Below, in pieces: positions 1 through 9,133 of a DNA stretch of 64,000 nt; within the stretch, counting starts at the first letter, position 1; every line of letters begins with the position of its first letter. The notes beneath the pieces were generated by a model. That model was not told the origin of the DNA and ran no database searches. It saw only the letters and a program-made list of their open reading frames with translations. Both the position numbers and the translations under genes were made by a program. Source of the DNA: Peptoclostridium acidaminophilum DSM 3953 (GTDB taxonomy: Bacteria > Bacillota > Clostridia > Peptostreptococcales > Peptostreptococcaceae); the NCBI RefSeq assembly GCF_000597865.1, contig NZ_CP007452.1, forward strand, positions 62,001-126,000, in the 5' to 3' direction.

Positions 1-85
1 GAAAGCTAGATTAAATGAAGATAATTATAAATGAAAATCCAAATAAACTGAGATTAGACTATTAGGATATAAAGGAGAGATAACG

Positions 86-259
86 ATGAAAAACATGGAA
101 AATGAAAATAAATTCAACGCTATAGATGACATGGGCGGAGCGGCTTTAGAGAGCAGTCAGGCAGCCGAGTTTTCAGCAAATGGAATAGTTAAGGACCAGA
201 TGCACATGCCTTGCAGCGGCATCAATTTCTTTGGTTGCGGTGCAGGGGGGGAGTTTTAA
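86..259 (+). CDS. small hypothetical protein upstream of and coupled to leuD
   Basis: A 57-codon frame starts at ATG 86, five bases after a good Shine-Dalgarno (AAAGGAGAG, 71-79). Its TAA shares one base with the leuD ATG (TAATG), so translation of the two is probably coupled. The product is acidic in its N-terminal half and ends in a glycine-rich tail with two cysteines ([17 protein letters not shown]). There is no signal peptide or membrane segment, and no run of leucine codons that would make it a leu leader peptide. I do not recognise the family. leuC would be expected here; it is not in the visible bases upstream, where only a possible C-terminal tail of another frame (stop at 32-34) can be seen. 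It is probably a real translated small gene; its function is unknown. Confidence 0.55.
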   Translation: MKNMENENKFNAIDDMGGAALESSQAAEFSANGIVKDQMHMPCSGINFFGCGAGGEF

Positions 260-741
260 TGGGAAAGGCATTCAAGTACGGAGACAACGTTGATACGGAC
301 GTCATAATCCCCGCAAGGCATCTTAACACCTCTGAGCCTTCGGAGCTTGCAAAATTCTGCATGGAGGACATAGACAAGGACTTTGTAAAGAATGTGCAGC
401 CGGGCGATGTCATGGTTGCCGGAGAAAATTTTGGCTGCGGCTCATCAAGGGAGCACGCACCTATAGCTATAAAGGCGAGTGGAATAACGTGCGTAATAGC
501 TTCTTCATTTGCAAGGATTTTCTACAGGAATTCGTTCAACATAGGGCTTCCTATATTCGAGTCAAAGGAGGCTTCAGAAGGCATACAAATGGGTGACGAA
601 GTGAGTGTTGACTTTGAAACGGGAGAGATAACGAATATCACAAGGGGCGAGAAATATCAGGCCCAGCCTCTGCCTGAGTTCATGAGAGGGATAATAGATG
701 CTGATGGTCTTATAAACTATATCAAGAAAAACATAAATTAG
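259..741 (+). CDS. leuD: 3-isopropylmalate dehydratase small subunit
   Basis: This is the small subunit of isopropylmalate isomerase, which with LeuC converts 2-isopropylmalate to 3-isopropylmalate in leucine synthesis (cytoplasm). The 160-residue length is the short LeuD form. Residues 10-22 ([13 protein letters not shown]) and 55-68 ([14 protein letters not shown]) are the LeuD swivelling-domain signatures. I chose ATG 259 over an upstream in-frame ATG at 211: the protein begins [14 protein letters not shown] as family members do, GGGGGGAG (245-252) lies just upstream, and the start overlaps the stop of the small ORF. leuB follows after nine bases, with AGGAGG between them. Homoaconitase and dimethylmalate dehydratase small subunits look alike, but the leuB/ilv neighbours favour leucine synthesis. 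Confidence 0.93.
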   Translation: MGKAFKYGDNVDTDVIIPARHLNTSEPSELAKFCMEDIDKDFVKNVQPGDVMVAGENFGCGSSREHAPIAIKASGITCVIASSFARIFYRNSFNIGLPIFESKEASEGIQMGDEVSVDFETGEITNITRGEKYQAQPLPEFMRGIIDADGLINYIKKNIN

Positions 742-750
742 GAGGAGCCA

Positions 751-1821
751 ATGGAATATAAAATAGCAGTTGCAGCCGGAGACGGAATAGGGCCGGAGAT
801 AGTGGAGCAGGCAATCAGCGTGCTTGAGCGGATAGGAGAAAAATTCGGACACAAATTCACATATGAAAATGTGGCAGTCGGCGGAGCGGCCATAGACTGC
901 TGTGGCGATCCGCTTCCGGAAGAGAGCCTTGAGGTATGCAAAAGAAGCGATGCAGTGCTTCTTGGAGCTGTAGGAGGACCTAAATGGGACTCCCTCGAGA
1001 ATGCCAAAAGGCCTGAAAAAGGGCTGCTTAGATTAAGACAATCGCTTGGCCTTTATGCAAACATAAGGCCGGCGGTGCTCTACAAGGAGCTGGCCGATGC
1101 GTGCCCGCTTAAAGAAAGCATCATAAAAGACGGAATTGATATATGCGTAGTAAGGGAGCTTATGGGCGGAATATATTTTGGCGAAAGAGGCCAGAGGCAG
1201 GGCAAATACGGAGCCGAGGCGTTCGACGAGGAATGCTACAGCGAATACGAGGTTGAAAGGATTGCCAGATCAGCCTTTGAAATGGCAAGAAAAAGAAGGA
1301 ACAAGGTAACAAGCGTAGACAAGGCCAATGTGCTTGAAAGCTCGAGACTCTGGAGAAGGGTTGTCGAGAAGGTTGCAGCGGAGTTCCCGGACATCGAGCT
1401 TGAGCATATGTATGTGGACAATGCATCAATGCAGCTTATAAAAAATCCGTCAGGCTTTGATGTGCTGCTTACCACGAACATGTTCGGAGACATACTCTCG
1501 GACGAGGCAAGCATGATAACGGGCTCCATAGGAATGCTACCTTCGGCAAGCCTTGGCACAGAAGGCGTGCACATGTATGAGCCTATACACGGCTCGGCTC
1601 CGGACATAGCCGGAACTAGAAAGGCAAATCCAATAGCAACAATACTATCGTGTGCCATGATGCTAAGGAGTTCATTCAATCTGAGTGACGAGGCGCAGGC
1701 AATAGAAAAGGCGGTCGAAGGCGTTTTGGAAAAGGGCCTTAGAACGCCGGACATAATGAGCCAGGGCATGACTCTCGTGGATACAGTCCAAATGGGAGAA
1801 GAAATAGCCAAGCTTATTTAG
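751..1821 (+). CDS. leuB: 3-isopropylmalate dehydrogenase
   Basis: NAD-dependent oxidative decarboxylation of 3-isopropylmalate to 2-oxoisocaproate, the third step of leucine synthesis. At 356 residues it has the normal family length. Visible signatures are [11 protein letters not shown] near the N-terminus, [15 protein letters not shown] with the substrate arginines, GGIYFGERG with the catalytic tyrosine, [15 protein letters not shown] with the catalytic lysine, [11 protein letters not shown] with the metal aspartates, and [20 protein letters not shown] lies before ATG 751. A shortened, active-site-less relative sits in this same window at 5338-6036; this copy keeps every catalytic segment and is the functional enzyme. 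Confidence 0.96.
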   Translation: MEYKIAVAAGDGIGPEIVEQAISVLERIGEKFGHKFTYENVAVGGAAIDCCGDPLPEESLEVCKRSDAVLLGAVGGPKWDSLENAKRPEKGLLRLRQSLGLYANIRPAVLYKELADACPLKESIIKDGIDICVVRELMGGIYFGERGQRQGKYGAEAFDEECYSEYEVERIARSAFEMARKRRNKVTSVDKANVLESSRLWRRVVEKVAAEFPDIELEHMYVDNASMQLIKNPSGFDVLLTTNMFGDILSDEASMITGSIGMLPSASLGTEGVHMYEPIHGSAPDIAGTRKANPIATILSCAMMLRSSFNLSDEAQAIEKAVEGVLEKGLRTPDIMSQGMTLVDTVQMGEEIAKLI

Positions 1822-1851
1822 AAGCGGTAGGGTTTTGAAGGAGGGATTGTA

Positions 1852-3091
<1,240 letters not shown>

Positions 3092-3133
3092 TAGTAAATA
3101 AGTATAGAGGATTGCAAGAAAGGATGTGCAGAA

Positions 3134-4780
3134 ATGAAGAACGGGGCTAATGCGATAATAGATGTATTGATAGAAATGGGTGTTGACACTGTATTTGGAT
3201 ATCCAGGAGGAGCCGTCGTCCCGCTTTATGATGCACTATACAGCAGAAAAGATGAAATAAGGCATATAAGGACTTCTCATGAGCAGGGCGCATCGTTTGC
3301 AGCCGACGGCTATGCAAGGGCCACAGGCAATGTGGGTGTATGCATAGCCACGTCAGGGCCAGGCGCGACAAACCTTATAACAGGTATAGCCGGGGCGTAC
3401 ATGGATTCGGTGCCAATGGTTATAATAACAGGGCAGGTGGCATCACCGCTGCTTGGAAAAGACTCGTTCCAGGAGATAGACATAGCAGGGATGACTTTTC
3501 CTATAACAAAGCACAATTATGTCATAAGCGATGCTAAAAAGCTTGTCCAGTCGCTGAGGGAGGCGTTCCTTATAGCTAGAACGGGCAGACCTGGGCCTGT
3601 GCTCATAGACATACCAAGGGATATTTTCCTAAGTGATGTCGAATGCGAATGTAAAATGCAAAGCTGCGGACTTAATTACGAGTCGGGCCGCCTTGATGAA
3701 GGGGACATCGAATCGGCAGCAGATATGATAAAAAATGCTAACAGGCCGGTAATATACGCAGGCGGAGGCGTGCTCAGGGGAAAGGCGGCTCCGGAGCTTT
3801 TAAGGCTGGCAGAGAAGGGTAGTATCCCTGTTGCAAACACGCTCATGGGTATATCATCCTTCCCTGGAAGCCACGATCTTTCACTTGGGCTTTCGGGCAT
3901 GCATGGGCATGTGCATGCAAACAGGGCTCTTGCTGAAAGTGATCTTGTAATTGCAATAGGGGCAAGATTCAGCGACAGGGGCCTTGGGAAGCAGGACACA
4001 AGCGGCAAGAATGTAATCCACATAGATATAGACGATACAGAAATGGGGAAAAATGTAGAGAGCAGCATTTTTATCAGGGGAGACATAAAAAAGATCATTT
4101 CGATGATTACGGAAAAAATAACTCTATGCGAAAAAGGTCAGTGGCTAGAGGAGATTTCATGCTGGAGTAGAAAAGCAGCTCATACGGAGCGCGGAGGATT
4201 CACGCCGAAACTAATAATAGAAAAGCTTTCGTCGCTGTATGATGACCCAATCGTGGCGACAGACGTAGGGCAGCACCAGTTGTGGACTGCCCAGAACTGG
4301 AAATTCGATTCTCCGGGAAGCCTGCTCACGTCGGGAGGACTTGGAGCAATGGGCTACGGACTAGGCGCCGCCATTGGAGCCAAGTTTGCAAGGCCGGACA
4401 AGAAAGTGATCCTTATAACCGGAGATGCCAGTTTCAAGATGAATATGAACGAGCTTGCAACCGTTTCAGCCTACAAGATACCAGTGCACATAGTTATACT
4501 CAACAACAGAGCTCTTGGAATGGTAAGGCAGCTCCAGACTGTATTCACAGAAAGCAGATACAGCGAGGTCGACGTATTTGACGAGCTTGATTTTGTTTCG
4601 CTTGGAAAAGCGTTCAACATCGATTCGCGCAGAGTGCGCAGCATTGAGGAATTGGAGCAGGCGGTAGCAGAGCTCCAGGCTGACAAAAGCGCAATAATTG
4701 AGTGCGTAATAGACAAGGAAGAGTTGGTTACTCCGATGGTAAGGCCCGGCGCCGGCATAGGGGAATTTGTATTTGAATAA
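3134..4780 (+). CDS. ilvB: acetolactate synthase large subunit
   Basis: ThDP-dependent condensation of pyruvate with pyruvate or 2-oxobutyrate, the first common step of branched-chain synthesis. The 548-residue length is usual. The N-terminal ThDP domain has GYPGGAVVPLYDAL and the glutamate in SHEQGASFAADGYARATG. The C-terminal ThDP/Mg site reads GDASFKMNMNELATVSAYKI followed by NN, so a GDA variant replaces the usual GDG. The C-terminus VTPMVRPGAG is typical of biosynthetic AHAS rather than catabolic AlsS. The start is ATG 3134 behind AAGAAAGGA. It is the last gene of this operon; a strong hairpin without a T-run follows. Confidence 0.95.
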   Translation: MKNGANAIIDVLIEMGVDTVFGYPGGAVVPLYDALYSRKDEIRHIRTSHEQGASFAADGYARATGNVGVCIATSGPGATNLITGIAGAYMDSVPMVIITGQVASPLLGKDSFQEIDIAGMTFPITKHNYVISDAKKLVQSLREAFLIARTGRPGPVLIDIPRDIFLSDVECECKMQSCGLNYESGRLDEGDIESAADMIKNANRPVIYAGGGVLRGKAAPELLRLAEKGSIPVANTLMGISSFPGSHDLSLGLSGMHGHVHANRALAESDLVIAIGARFSDRGLGKQDTSGKNVIHIDIDDTEMGKNVESSIFIRGDIKKIISMITEKITLCEKGQWLEEISCWSRKAAHTERGGFTPKLIIEKLSSLYDDPIVATDVGQHQLWTAQNWKFDSPGSLLTSGGLGAMGYGLGAAIGAKFARPDKKVILITGDASFKMNMNELATVSAYKIPVHIVILNNRALGMVRQLQTVFTESRYSEVDVFDELDFVSLGKAFNIDSRRVRSIEELEQAVAELQADKSAIIECVIDKEELVTPMVRPGAGIGEFVFE

Positions 4781-4792
4781 AACATAATAATA

Positions 4793-4828
4793 TATGCCTG
4801 CCCGCGATAATATCCGCGGGTAGGCATA
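4793..4828 (+). terminator. strong hairpin after ilvB (possible terminator)
   Basis: Arms TATGCCTGCCCGCG and CGCGGGTAGGCATA pair over 14 bp with one G-U, closing a short AT-rich loop. No T-tract follows, so this may be an mRNA 3' end or stabiliser rather than a classical intrinsic terminator. Confidence 0.5.
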
Positions 4829-4883
4829 ATAAAGTGGCTTATAGTGCTAAAGGTAAATTTTCTGATAATTAGCAGGAAATTTG

Positions 4884-4912
4884 TTGACAGGGCGGAGTAA
4901 AAGAGATAAAAT
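4884..4912 (+). promoter_or_regulatory. sigma-A promoter of the aromatic operon
   Basis: A consensus -35 TTGACA (4884-4889), a 17-base spacer and TAAAAT (4907-4912). It lies about 70 bases after the ilvB hairpin and 128 bases before the leader ORF, so transcription would start near 4919 and include the leader and attenuator. Confidence 0.85.
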
Positions 4913-5039
4913 GAGTTTCAAGAAAAATTATCCGAAGGCTATGTGGCCAGGGATAAAGCAGTATGGCTCAGATTTAGTCAGATTTAGACTTTAGAGATTT
5001 GTAGGGACAAGCAGTACGGTAGGATATGGAGGAAAAATC

Positions 5040-5240
5040 ATGAAGAGTCTTGTTGGAAATCAAAATAGCGAAAACAAACTGAATGCAAAACAATTCGACT
5101 TTTACTTTTTTAGCTGGGGCTATTACTTTTTTAGCGCTGGTTATTTTGCATTCAACAGAATATTCGATATGTTTTCCGATGAGAGTTTAAAAGGCAAAAA
5201 GTTGATGGCCGGATTGAAGCCGGGCGCAGCCTCTGTATAG
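5040..5240 (+). CDS. aromatic-rich leader peptide of the aro operon
   Basis: A 66-codon ORF with a strong Shine-Dalgarno (GGAGGA, 5028-5033) six bases before ATG 5040. Residues 19-45 contain ten Phe, four Tyr and one Trp, with clusters such as FDFYFFSWGYYFF and GYFAF. This is far above any normal composition and is the hallmark of a leader peptide that senses charged tRNA-Phe and tRNA-Tyr. It lies between a consensus promoter and an intrinsic terminator, directly upstream of DAHP synthase, prephenate dehydrogenase and prephenate dehydratase. By analogy with enterobacterial pheL/trpL it should control attenuation: stalling at Phe/Tyr codons when these amino acids are scarce would prevent the terminator. 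A hydrophobic small membrane protein is a less likely alternative. Confidence 0.82.
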   Translation: MKSLVGNQNSENKLNAKQFDFYFFSWGYYFFSAGYFAFNRIFDMFSDESLKGKKLMAGLKPGAASV

Positions 5241-5264
5241 CGAATCTAAAAATGATAAGCTAAC

Positions 5265-5300
5265 GGGTCTCATTGAGAAATCAGTGAGGCCCTTTTTGTT
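5265..5300 (+). terminator. attenuator terminator of the aro operon
   Basis: Left arm 5265-5276 (GGGTCTCATTGA), loop GAAA, right arm 5281-5292 (TCAGTGAGGCCC): 12 pairs including three G-U wobbles, followed by TTTTT. It starts 24 bases after the leader ORF stop codon and 38 bases before the next Shine-Dalgarno. Competing pairings exist: 5177-5184 (CGATGAGA) with 5268-5275, and 5229-5233 (GCCTC) with 5286-5290. The second would be masked by a ribosome sitting at the leader stop codon, as an antiterminator should be. Confidence 0.85.
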
Positions 5301-5337
5301 TTCAATTTATTTCCATTTTAATGAAGGAGGAAAAGTG

Positions 5338-6036
5338 ATGGATGTCAGAATAGCGGTAGTTACGAAGGATGGAAGGCTTTCAGAAACAACATCGCAAGGT
5401 ATAGAAATACTAAAAAAGGTTACAGGTTCTCATGGACACAGGTTCAGGTTCAATATGCTCAATGATCTTGGGCAGACAGAAATAGACGAGTGCAAAAAAA
5501 GCGATGCAGTAATAATAGGGCACCACAGCTTAAATGAAGCCGGAGTAAGGGAGCTTAGAACTCAGCTTGGCGCAGTTGCAAGGCTTATGCCGCTAGGAAC
5601 TCATGAAAACTGCGAAGGCGGCGAGGTTCCAAATGAAATGTTAGGGCTCATAAGCAGAAGCCTCCATGGAGTCAAACCACTAAGGGCCGCCATGTCAATG
5701 GACGGGGAGCTGATAATAAGGGCTGACTTGTTTTCAAAAGAAGTTGTAAAGAACGCCTCGGGACTAACTCCTTATGCAGTTGTTTGTAAAAGCGGAATAG
5801 ACATGCATGGAATAGACACAGGGGTATGGAAGGAAGAAGCCAACATAAAAAACCCTGCAGCAGCGGTAATGGCCTGCGCGATGATGCTAAGACACACATT
5901 CAACCTTGAAACGGAGGCGCAGGAACTCGAAGCAGCGCTCAGAAGCGTACTTAAAAGTGAGTGTCCTGAAGAGATGATACACGGCATGTTGCTTGAGGAG
6001 CTAGGCCACAGCAATGCCAAAAGGCAACCAGCCTAA
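5338..6036 (+). CDS. truncated isopropylmalate-dehydrogenase-like protein, no catalytic residues
   Basis: A 232-residue protein clearly related to LeuB in this window: its N-terminus MDVRIAVVTKDG parallels [22 protein letters not shown] parallels [23 protein letters not shown] parallels [13 protein letters not shown], and NPAAAVMACAMMLRHTFNLE parallels [20 protein letters not shown]. The central roughly 120 residues of LeuB are missing or unrecognisable, including the segments holding the catalytic tyrosine, lysine and metal-binding aspartates; the GDGIG loop is altered too. It should therefore not be an active dehydrogenase. The start is ATG 5338 behind AAGGAGG (5324-5330). It is the first gene after the attenuator and precedes aroF. 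The intact frame and good translation signals suggest a retained, possibly regulatory or structural, role; I cannot name one. Confidence 0.75.
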   Translation: MDVRIAVVTKDGRLSETTSQGIEILKKVTGSHGHRFRFNMLNDLGQTEIDECKKSDAVIIGHHSLNEAGVRELRTQLGAVARLMPLGTHENCEGGEVPNEMLGLISRSLHGVKPLRAAMSMDGELIIRADLFSKEVVKNASGLTPYAVVCKSGIDMHGIDTGVWKEEANIKNPAAAVMACAMMLRHTFNLETEAQELEAALRSVLKSECPEEMIHGMLLEELGHSNAKRQPA

Positions 6037-6143
6037 AGGGCATAAATGACAAGTACAGATAAACTAAAAATAACTATAGATTTGGATAATTGTGATAGAT
6101 AAAAGCACAAAAAATAAAAAGAGAAAAATAGGGGGAGAATAAA

Positions 6144-7157
6144 ATGGTTATAGTAATAAAGCCAGGCACAAGCCAGGAAGAGATAGACCTGCTAAAGGGA
6201 AGAATACAAAAGCTGGGAATACAGGTGCATGAAGTAAAGAGAGAGGTGCAAAGCATATTGGGCCTTATAGGGGATACAAGAAAGATTGATCCGGACACAA
6301 TTCAGGCAGACAAGAGAGTGGAAAAAATAGTCCACATTCAGGAGCCTTTCAAGAAGGCCAACAAGCTCTTCAAGCAGGAAGAAACAGTAATAGATGTGAG
6401 CGGTAACAAGATAGGCGGCAAGCATTTTGCGGTTATAGCAGGTCCGTGCTCAGTTGAGAGCACAGAGCAGATAATATCGATAGCCAAGGATGTCAAGGCG
6501 GCAGGCGCTAGATTCTTAAGAGGAGGAGCGTTCAAGCCGAGAACGTCTCCATACAGCTTCCAGGGGCTAAGGGAGGAAGGGCTTGACATGCTGCTTGAGG
6601 CAAGGGCTGCTACAGGGCTTCCAATAGTGACAGAGATAATGTCGCCCCACCATATCGAGCTTTTCGAGAAGCATGTAGACGTAATACAGGTTGGAGCAAG
6701 GAACATGCAAAACTTCGAGCTTCTAAAGGAACTTGGAGCGACAACAAAGCCTATACTTCTTAAAAGAGGTCTTTCATCTACAATCGAGGAACTGATAATG
6801 TCAGCTGAATACATCATGGCGAGCGGAAATGAAAAGGTCATACTTTGCGAGAGGGGCATAAGAACCTTCGAGCAGTTCACAAGGAATACGCTGGACCTTA
6901 GCGCCATACCGGCCATTAAAAAGCTAAGCCACCTTCCGGTCATAGTAGATCCAAGCCATGCGGCAGGACACCATTGGATGGTTGAGCCTCTCTCGAAGGC
7001 TGCTGTAGCGGTAGGAGCAGACGGCCTTATGATAGAGGTGCACAACGACCCGGCAAATGCAAAATGCGACGGACCTCAGTCGCTCAAGCCGGAAAAATTC
7101 CAGAGGCTTATGGAAATATTAAAGCAGCTAGTTAAAATAGAAGGCAAGGAAATGTAG
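6144..7157 (+). CDS. aroF: 3-deoxy-7-phosphoheptulonate synthase (DAHP synthase, type I-beta)
   Basis: Condenses phosphoenolpyruvate and erythrose 4-phosphate, committing carbon to the shikimate pathway. The 337-residue length matches the Thermotoga-type enzyme. An N-terminal ferredoxin-like regulatory domain of about 65 residues (MVIVIKPGTSQEEIDLLKGR) is followed by the TIM barrel with AGPCSVES, RGGAFKPRTSPYSFQG, VGARNMQNFELL, CERGIRTFE and the metal site VDPSHAAGHH. In this family the N-terminal domain mediates feedback inhibition by Tyr/Phe, which would complement the transcriptional attenuator upstream. The start is ATG 6144 behind AGGGGGAG. Confidence 0.95.
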   Translation: MVIVIKPGTSQEEIDLLKGRIQKLGIQVHEVKREVQSILGLIGDTRKIDPDTIQADKRVEKIVHIQEPFKKANKLFKQEETVIDVSGNKIGGKHFAVIAGPCSVESTEQIISIAKDVKAAGARFLRGGAFKPRTSPYSFQGLREEGLDMLLEARAATGLPIVTEIMSPHHIELFEKHVDVIQVGARNMQNFELLKELGATTKPILLKRGLSSTIEELIMSAEYIMASGNEKVILCERGIRTFEQFTRNTLDLSAIPAIKKLSHLPVIVDPSHAAGHHWMVEPLSKAAVAVGADGLMIEVHNDPANAKCDGPQSLKPEKFQRLMEILKQLVKIEGKEM

Positions 7158-7187
7158 CAAAGACAAAGTCGTTCAGGGGTGAATGTA

Positions 7188-8051
7188 TTGGGAGAGGGCG
7201 GATTTAGGAATAGAGAAACAAAAATTACAATAGTAGGGCTTGGACTCATAGGCGGTTCGTATGCAAAAGCTCTCAAAAAGGCCGGATTCAATGAAATATA
7301 TGGAATAGATCTGCAAGCAGAGTCTCTTGAAAAAGCCAAGGCAGAGGGGATAATAAAAAATGGCTACACAGATTCAAAAGAAGCTCTTGGCAAATCGGAT
7401 CTCGTCATAGTTTGCCTCTATCCGAAAGACACGGTAGAGTTCATAAGAGCAAACATGGAGAGTTTCAAGCCAGGGTGCATAGTGACTGATGTTTCGGGAG
7501 TGAAGGACGGACTTATAGACTGCATAAACGGCTTCATAAGGGACGACATAGATTTTGTAGGCGGCCATCCCATGGCAGGAAAGGAATATCAGGGTATAGA
7601 CTTTTCGGAAGCCAGTCTGTTCGAAGGGGCAAACTACCTTATAACGCCAAGTGAAAACAGCAGCGCGGAAAGCATTAGTCTTGTAAAAGAGCTTGCATGC
7701 TGCCTCGGCTGCAGCAACATAGAGGTTGTGAGCGCAAATGTCCATGACCGCATGATAGCGCTCACAAGCCACGTTCCGCATGTGATTGCGCTTGCACTTA
7801 TAAGCTGCGAGGATGCACTTAGCGGTAAAAACTTTACAGGCAACAGCTTCAGGGATATCACAAGGGTTGCAAACATAAACGAAAAACTCTGGGGAGAGCT
7901 GTTCATGCTAAACAGGGAGAATCTTGCAAAGCAGATACAGGAATTCCAGAACGGCATGGAGGCCATAAAGCAGGCGCTTTTAAAGCCCAGCCCGGATGAA
8001 CTGGAAGCTATTATGAAAACCGCAAAGCAAAAAAGAGGTGAATTGGATTGA
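7188..8051 (+). CDS. tyrA: prephenate dehydrogenase
   Basis: NAD-dependent oxidative decarboxylation of prephenate to 4-hydroxyphenylpyruvate for tyrosine. The N-terminal Rossmann motif is ITIVGLGLIGGSYAKALKKA. GGHPMAGKEYQGIDFSEASL and HDRMIALTSHVPHVIALAL carry the family's catalytic and binding histidines. I prefer TTG 7188 (287 residues) because AGGGGTGA (7175-7182) sits five bases before it; GTG 7179 has no Shine-Dalgarno. There is no C-terminal ACT domain, so allosteric Tyr control is not obvious here. The last codons overlap the aroB start (TTGA). Confidence 0.93.
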   Translation: MGEGGFRNRETKITIVGLGLIGGSYAKALKKAGFNEIYGIDLQAESLEKAKAEGIIKNGYTDSKEALGKSDLVIVCLYPKDTVEFIRANMESFKPGCIVTDVSGVKDGLIDCINGFIRDDIDFVGGHPMAGKEYQGIDFSEASLFEGANYLITPSENSSAESISLVKELACCLGCSNIEVVSANVHDRMIALTSHVPHVIALALISCEDALSGKNFTGNSFRDITRVANINEKLWGELFMLNRENLAKQIQEFQNGMEAIKQALLKPSPDELEAIMKTAKQKRGELD

Positions 8052-9106
8052 AGACTCTTGAGGTGAAGGCAAGCAGCAAGACGTATCCGATATATATAGA
8101 AAAGGGGCTGCTTGGCAAAGCAGCTCAGATAATCAGAGGATTATACAAGGGTGACAAAATAGGCCTGATAACCGATTCCAATGTAGACAGGCTGTACGCG
8201 GACGCCTTGGTCAAGTCGATGGAGGATTTGGGGCTAGAAGTGGTAAAGGTTGTTGTAAGCCCGGGGGAGGGCAGCAAGTCGATAAAGACATTCGAAGAGG
8301 TATGCGAAAGGCTGCTTGCAGGCGGAGTCACAAGGAGCGACATCATAGTCAACCTGGGCGGCGGTGTGGTTGGCGATCTTGGCGGTTTTGTGGCCTCGGC
8401 GCTGCTTAGGGGGATAAGATTCATACAGATACCGACCTCATTGCTGGCGCAGATAGACAGCAGCGTAGGCGGCAAAGTTGCCGTAAACCTACCTTCGGGA
8501 AAAAATCTGGTCGGGAGTTTTTACCAGCCCGAGGCTGTAATAATAGACCCGGAGCTCCTGAGGACTCTGGATATAAGATTCTTCAGGGACGGAATGGCCG
8601 AGGTCATAAAGTATGCCTGCATACGAGACGAAGGGTTGTTCAATCTGCTTGAAGGCAATGACGAACATACAATAGTAGATCACATTGAAGACATCGTGGA
8701 GACATGCTGCTCAATAAAGCGTGACATAGTGGAGCTCGACGAGCTCGACAAGGGCGAGCGGATGCTTTTGAACTTCGGTCATACTCTTGCTCATGCAGTG
8801 GAGCAGTATTTCAACTATGAAAGATACACTCACGGCGAGGCTGTAGCCATAGGGATGATTCATATAACAAGAAAAGGCGAGCAGTCAGGGCTTTCGGCAA
8901 AAGGGACATGCAGCAGGCTTACAGGGCTTGTAAAAAAATATAATCTTCCATTTGAAATGCCTGCCATGGAAAGCCAAAGCGTTATCGATACTCTGCTTCT
9001 TGATAAAAAGGGAAGCTCAAGGGAGCTTAGCATAATTTTAATAAGCGAAATAGGTAAGGGATTCATGCACACAATAGACAAGTCATCGCTTGGCGAGTGG
9101 ATATAA
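8048..9106 (+). CDS. aroB: 3-dehydroquinate synthase
   Basis: Converts DAHP to 3-dehydroquinate using NAD and a divalent metal. The 352 residues contain the NAD-binding NLGGGVVGDLGGFVASALLR, the segment IQIPTSLLAQIDSSVGGK, and the metal ligands in GMAEVIKYA, NFGHTLAHAVE and YTHGEAVAIGM. It starts at TTG 8048, overlapping the tyrA stop by four bases, with GAGGTGA at 8035-8041 as ribosome-binding site. Overlap and order show co-translation with tyrA. Confidence 0.96.
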   Translation: MKTLEVKASSKTYPIYIEKGLLGKAAQIIRGLYKGDKIGLITDSNVDRLYADALVKSMEDLGLEVVKVVVSPGEGSKSIKTFEEVCERLLAGGVTRSDIIVNLGGGVVGDLGGFVASALLRGIRFIQIPTSLLAQIDSSVGGKVAVNLPSGKNLVGSFYQPEAVIIDPELLRTLDIRFFRDGMAEVIKYACIRDEGLFNLLEGNDEHTIVDHIEDIVETCCSIKRDIVELDELDKGERMLLNFGHTLAHAVEQYFNYERYTHGEAVAIGMIHITRKGEQSGLSAKGTCSRLTGLVKKYNLPFEMPAMESQSVIDTLLLDKKGSSRELSIILISEIGKGFMHTIDKSSLGEWI

Positions 9107-9133
9107 AAAACATACAGCATGGAGGGGAAGGCA

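Noticed and set aside
211-258. Longer N-terminus for leuD starting at ATG 211
   Set aside because: The extra residues are not LeuD-like, there is no Shine-Dalgarno, and the segment belongs to the upstream small ORF in another frame.
4793-4828. Calling the ilvB hairpin a full intrinsic terminator
   Set aside because: The stem is strong but no T-tract follows; kept at reduced confidence as a possible 3'-end element.
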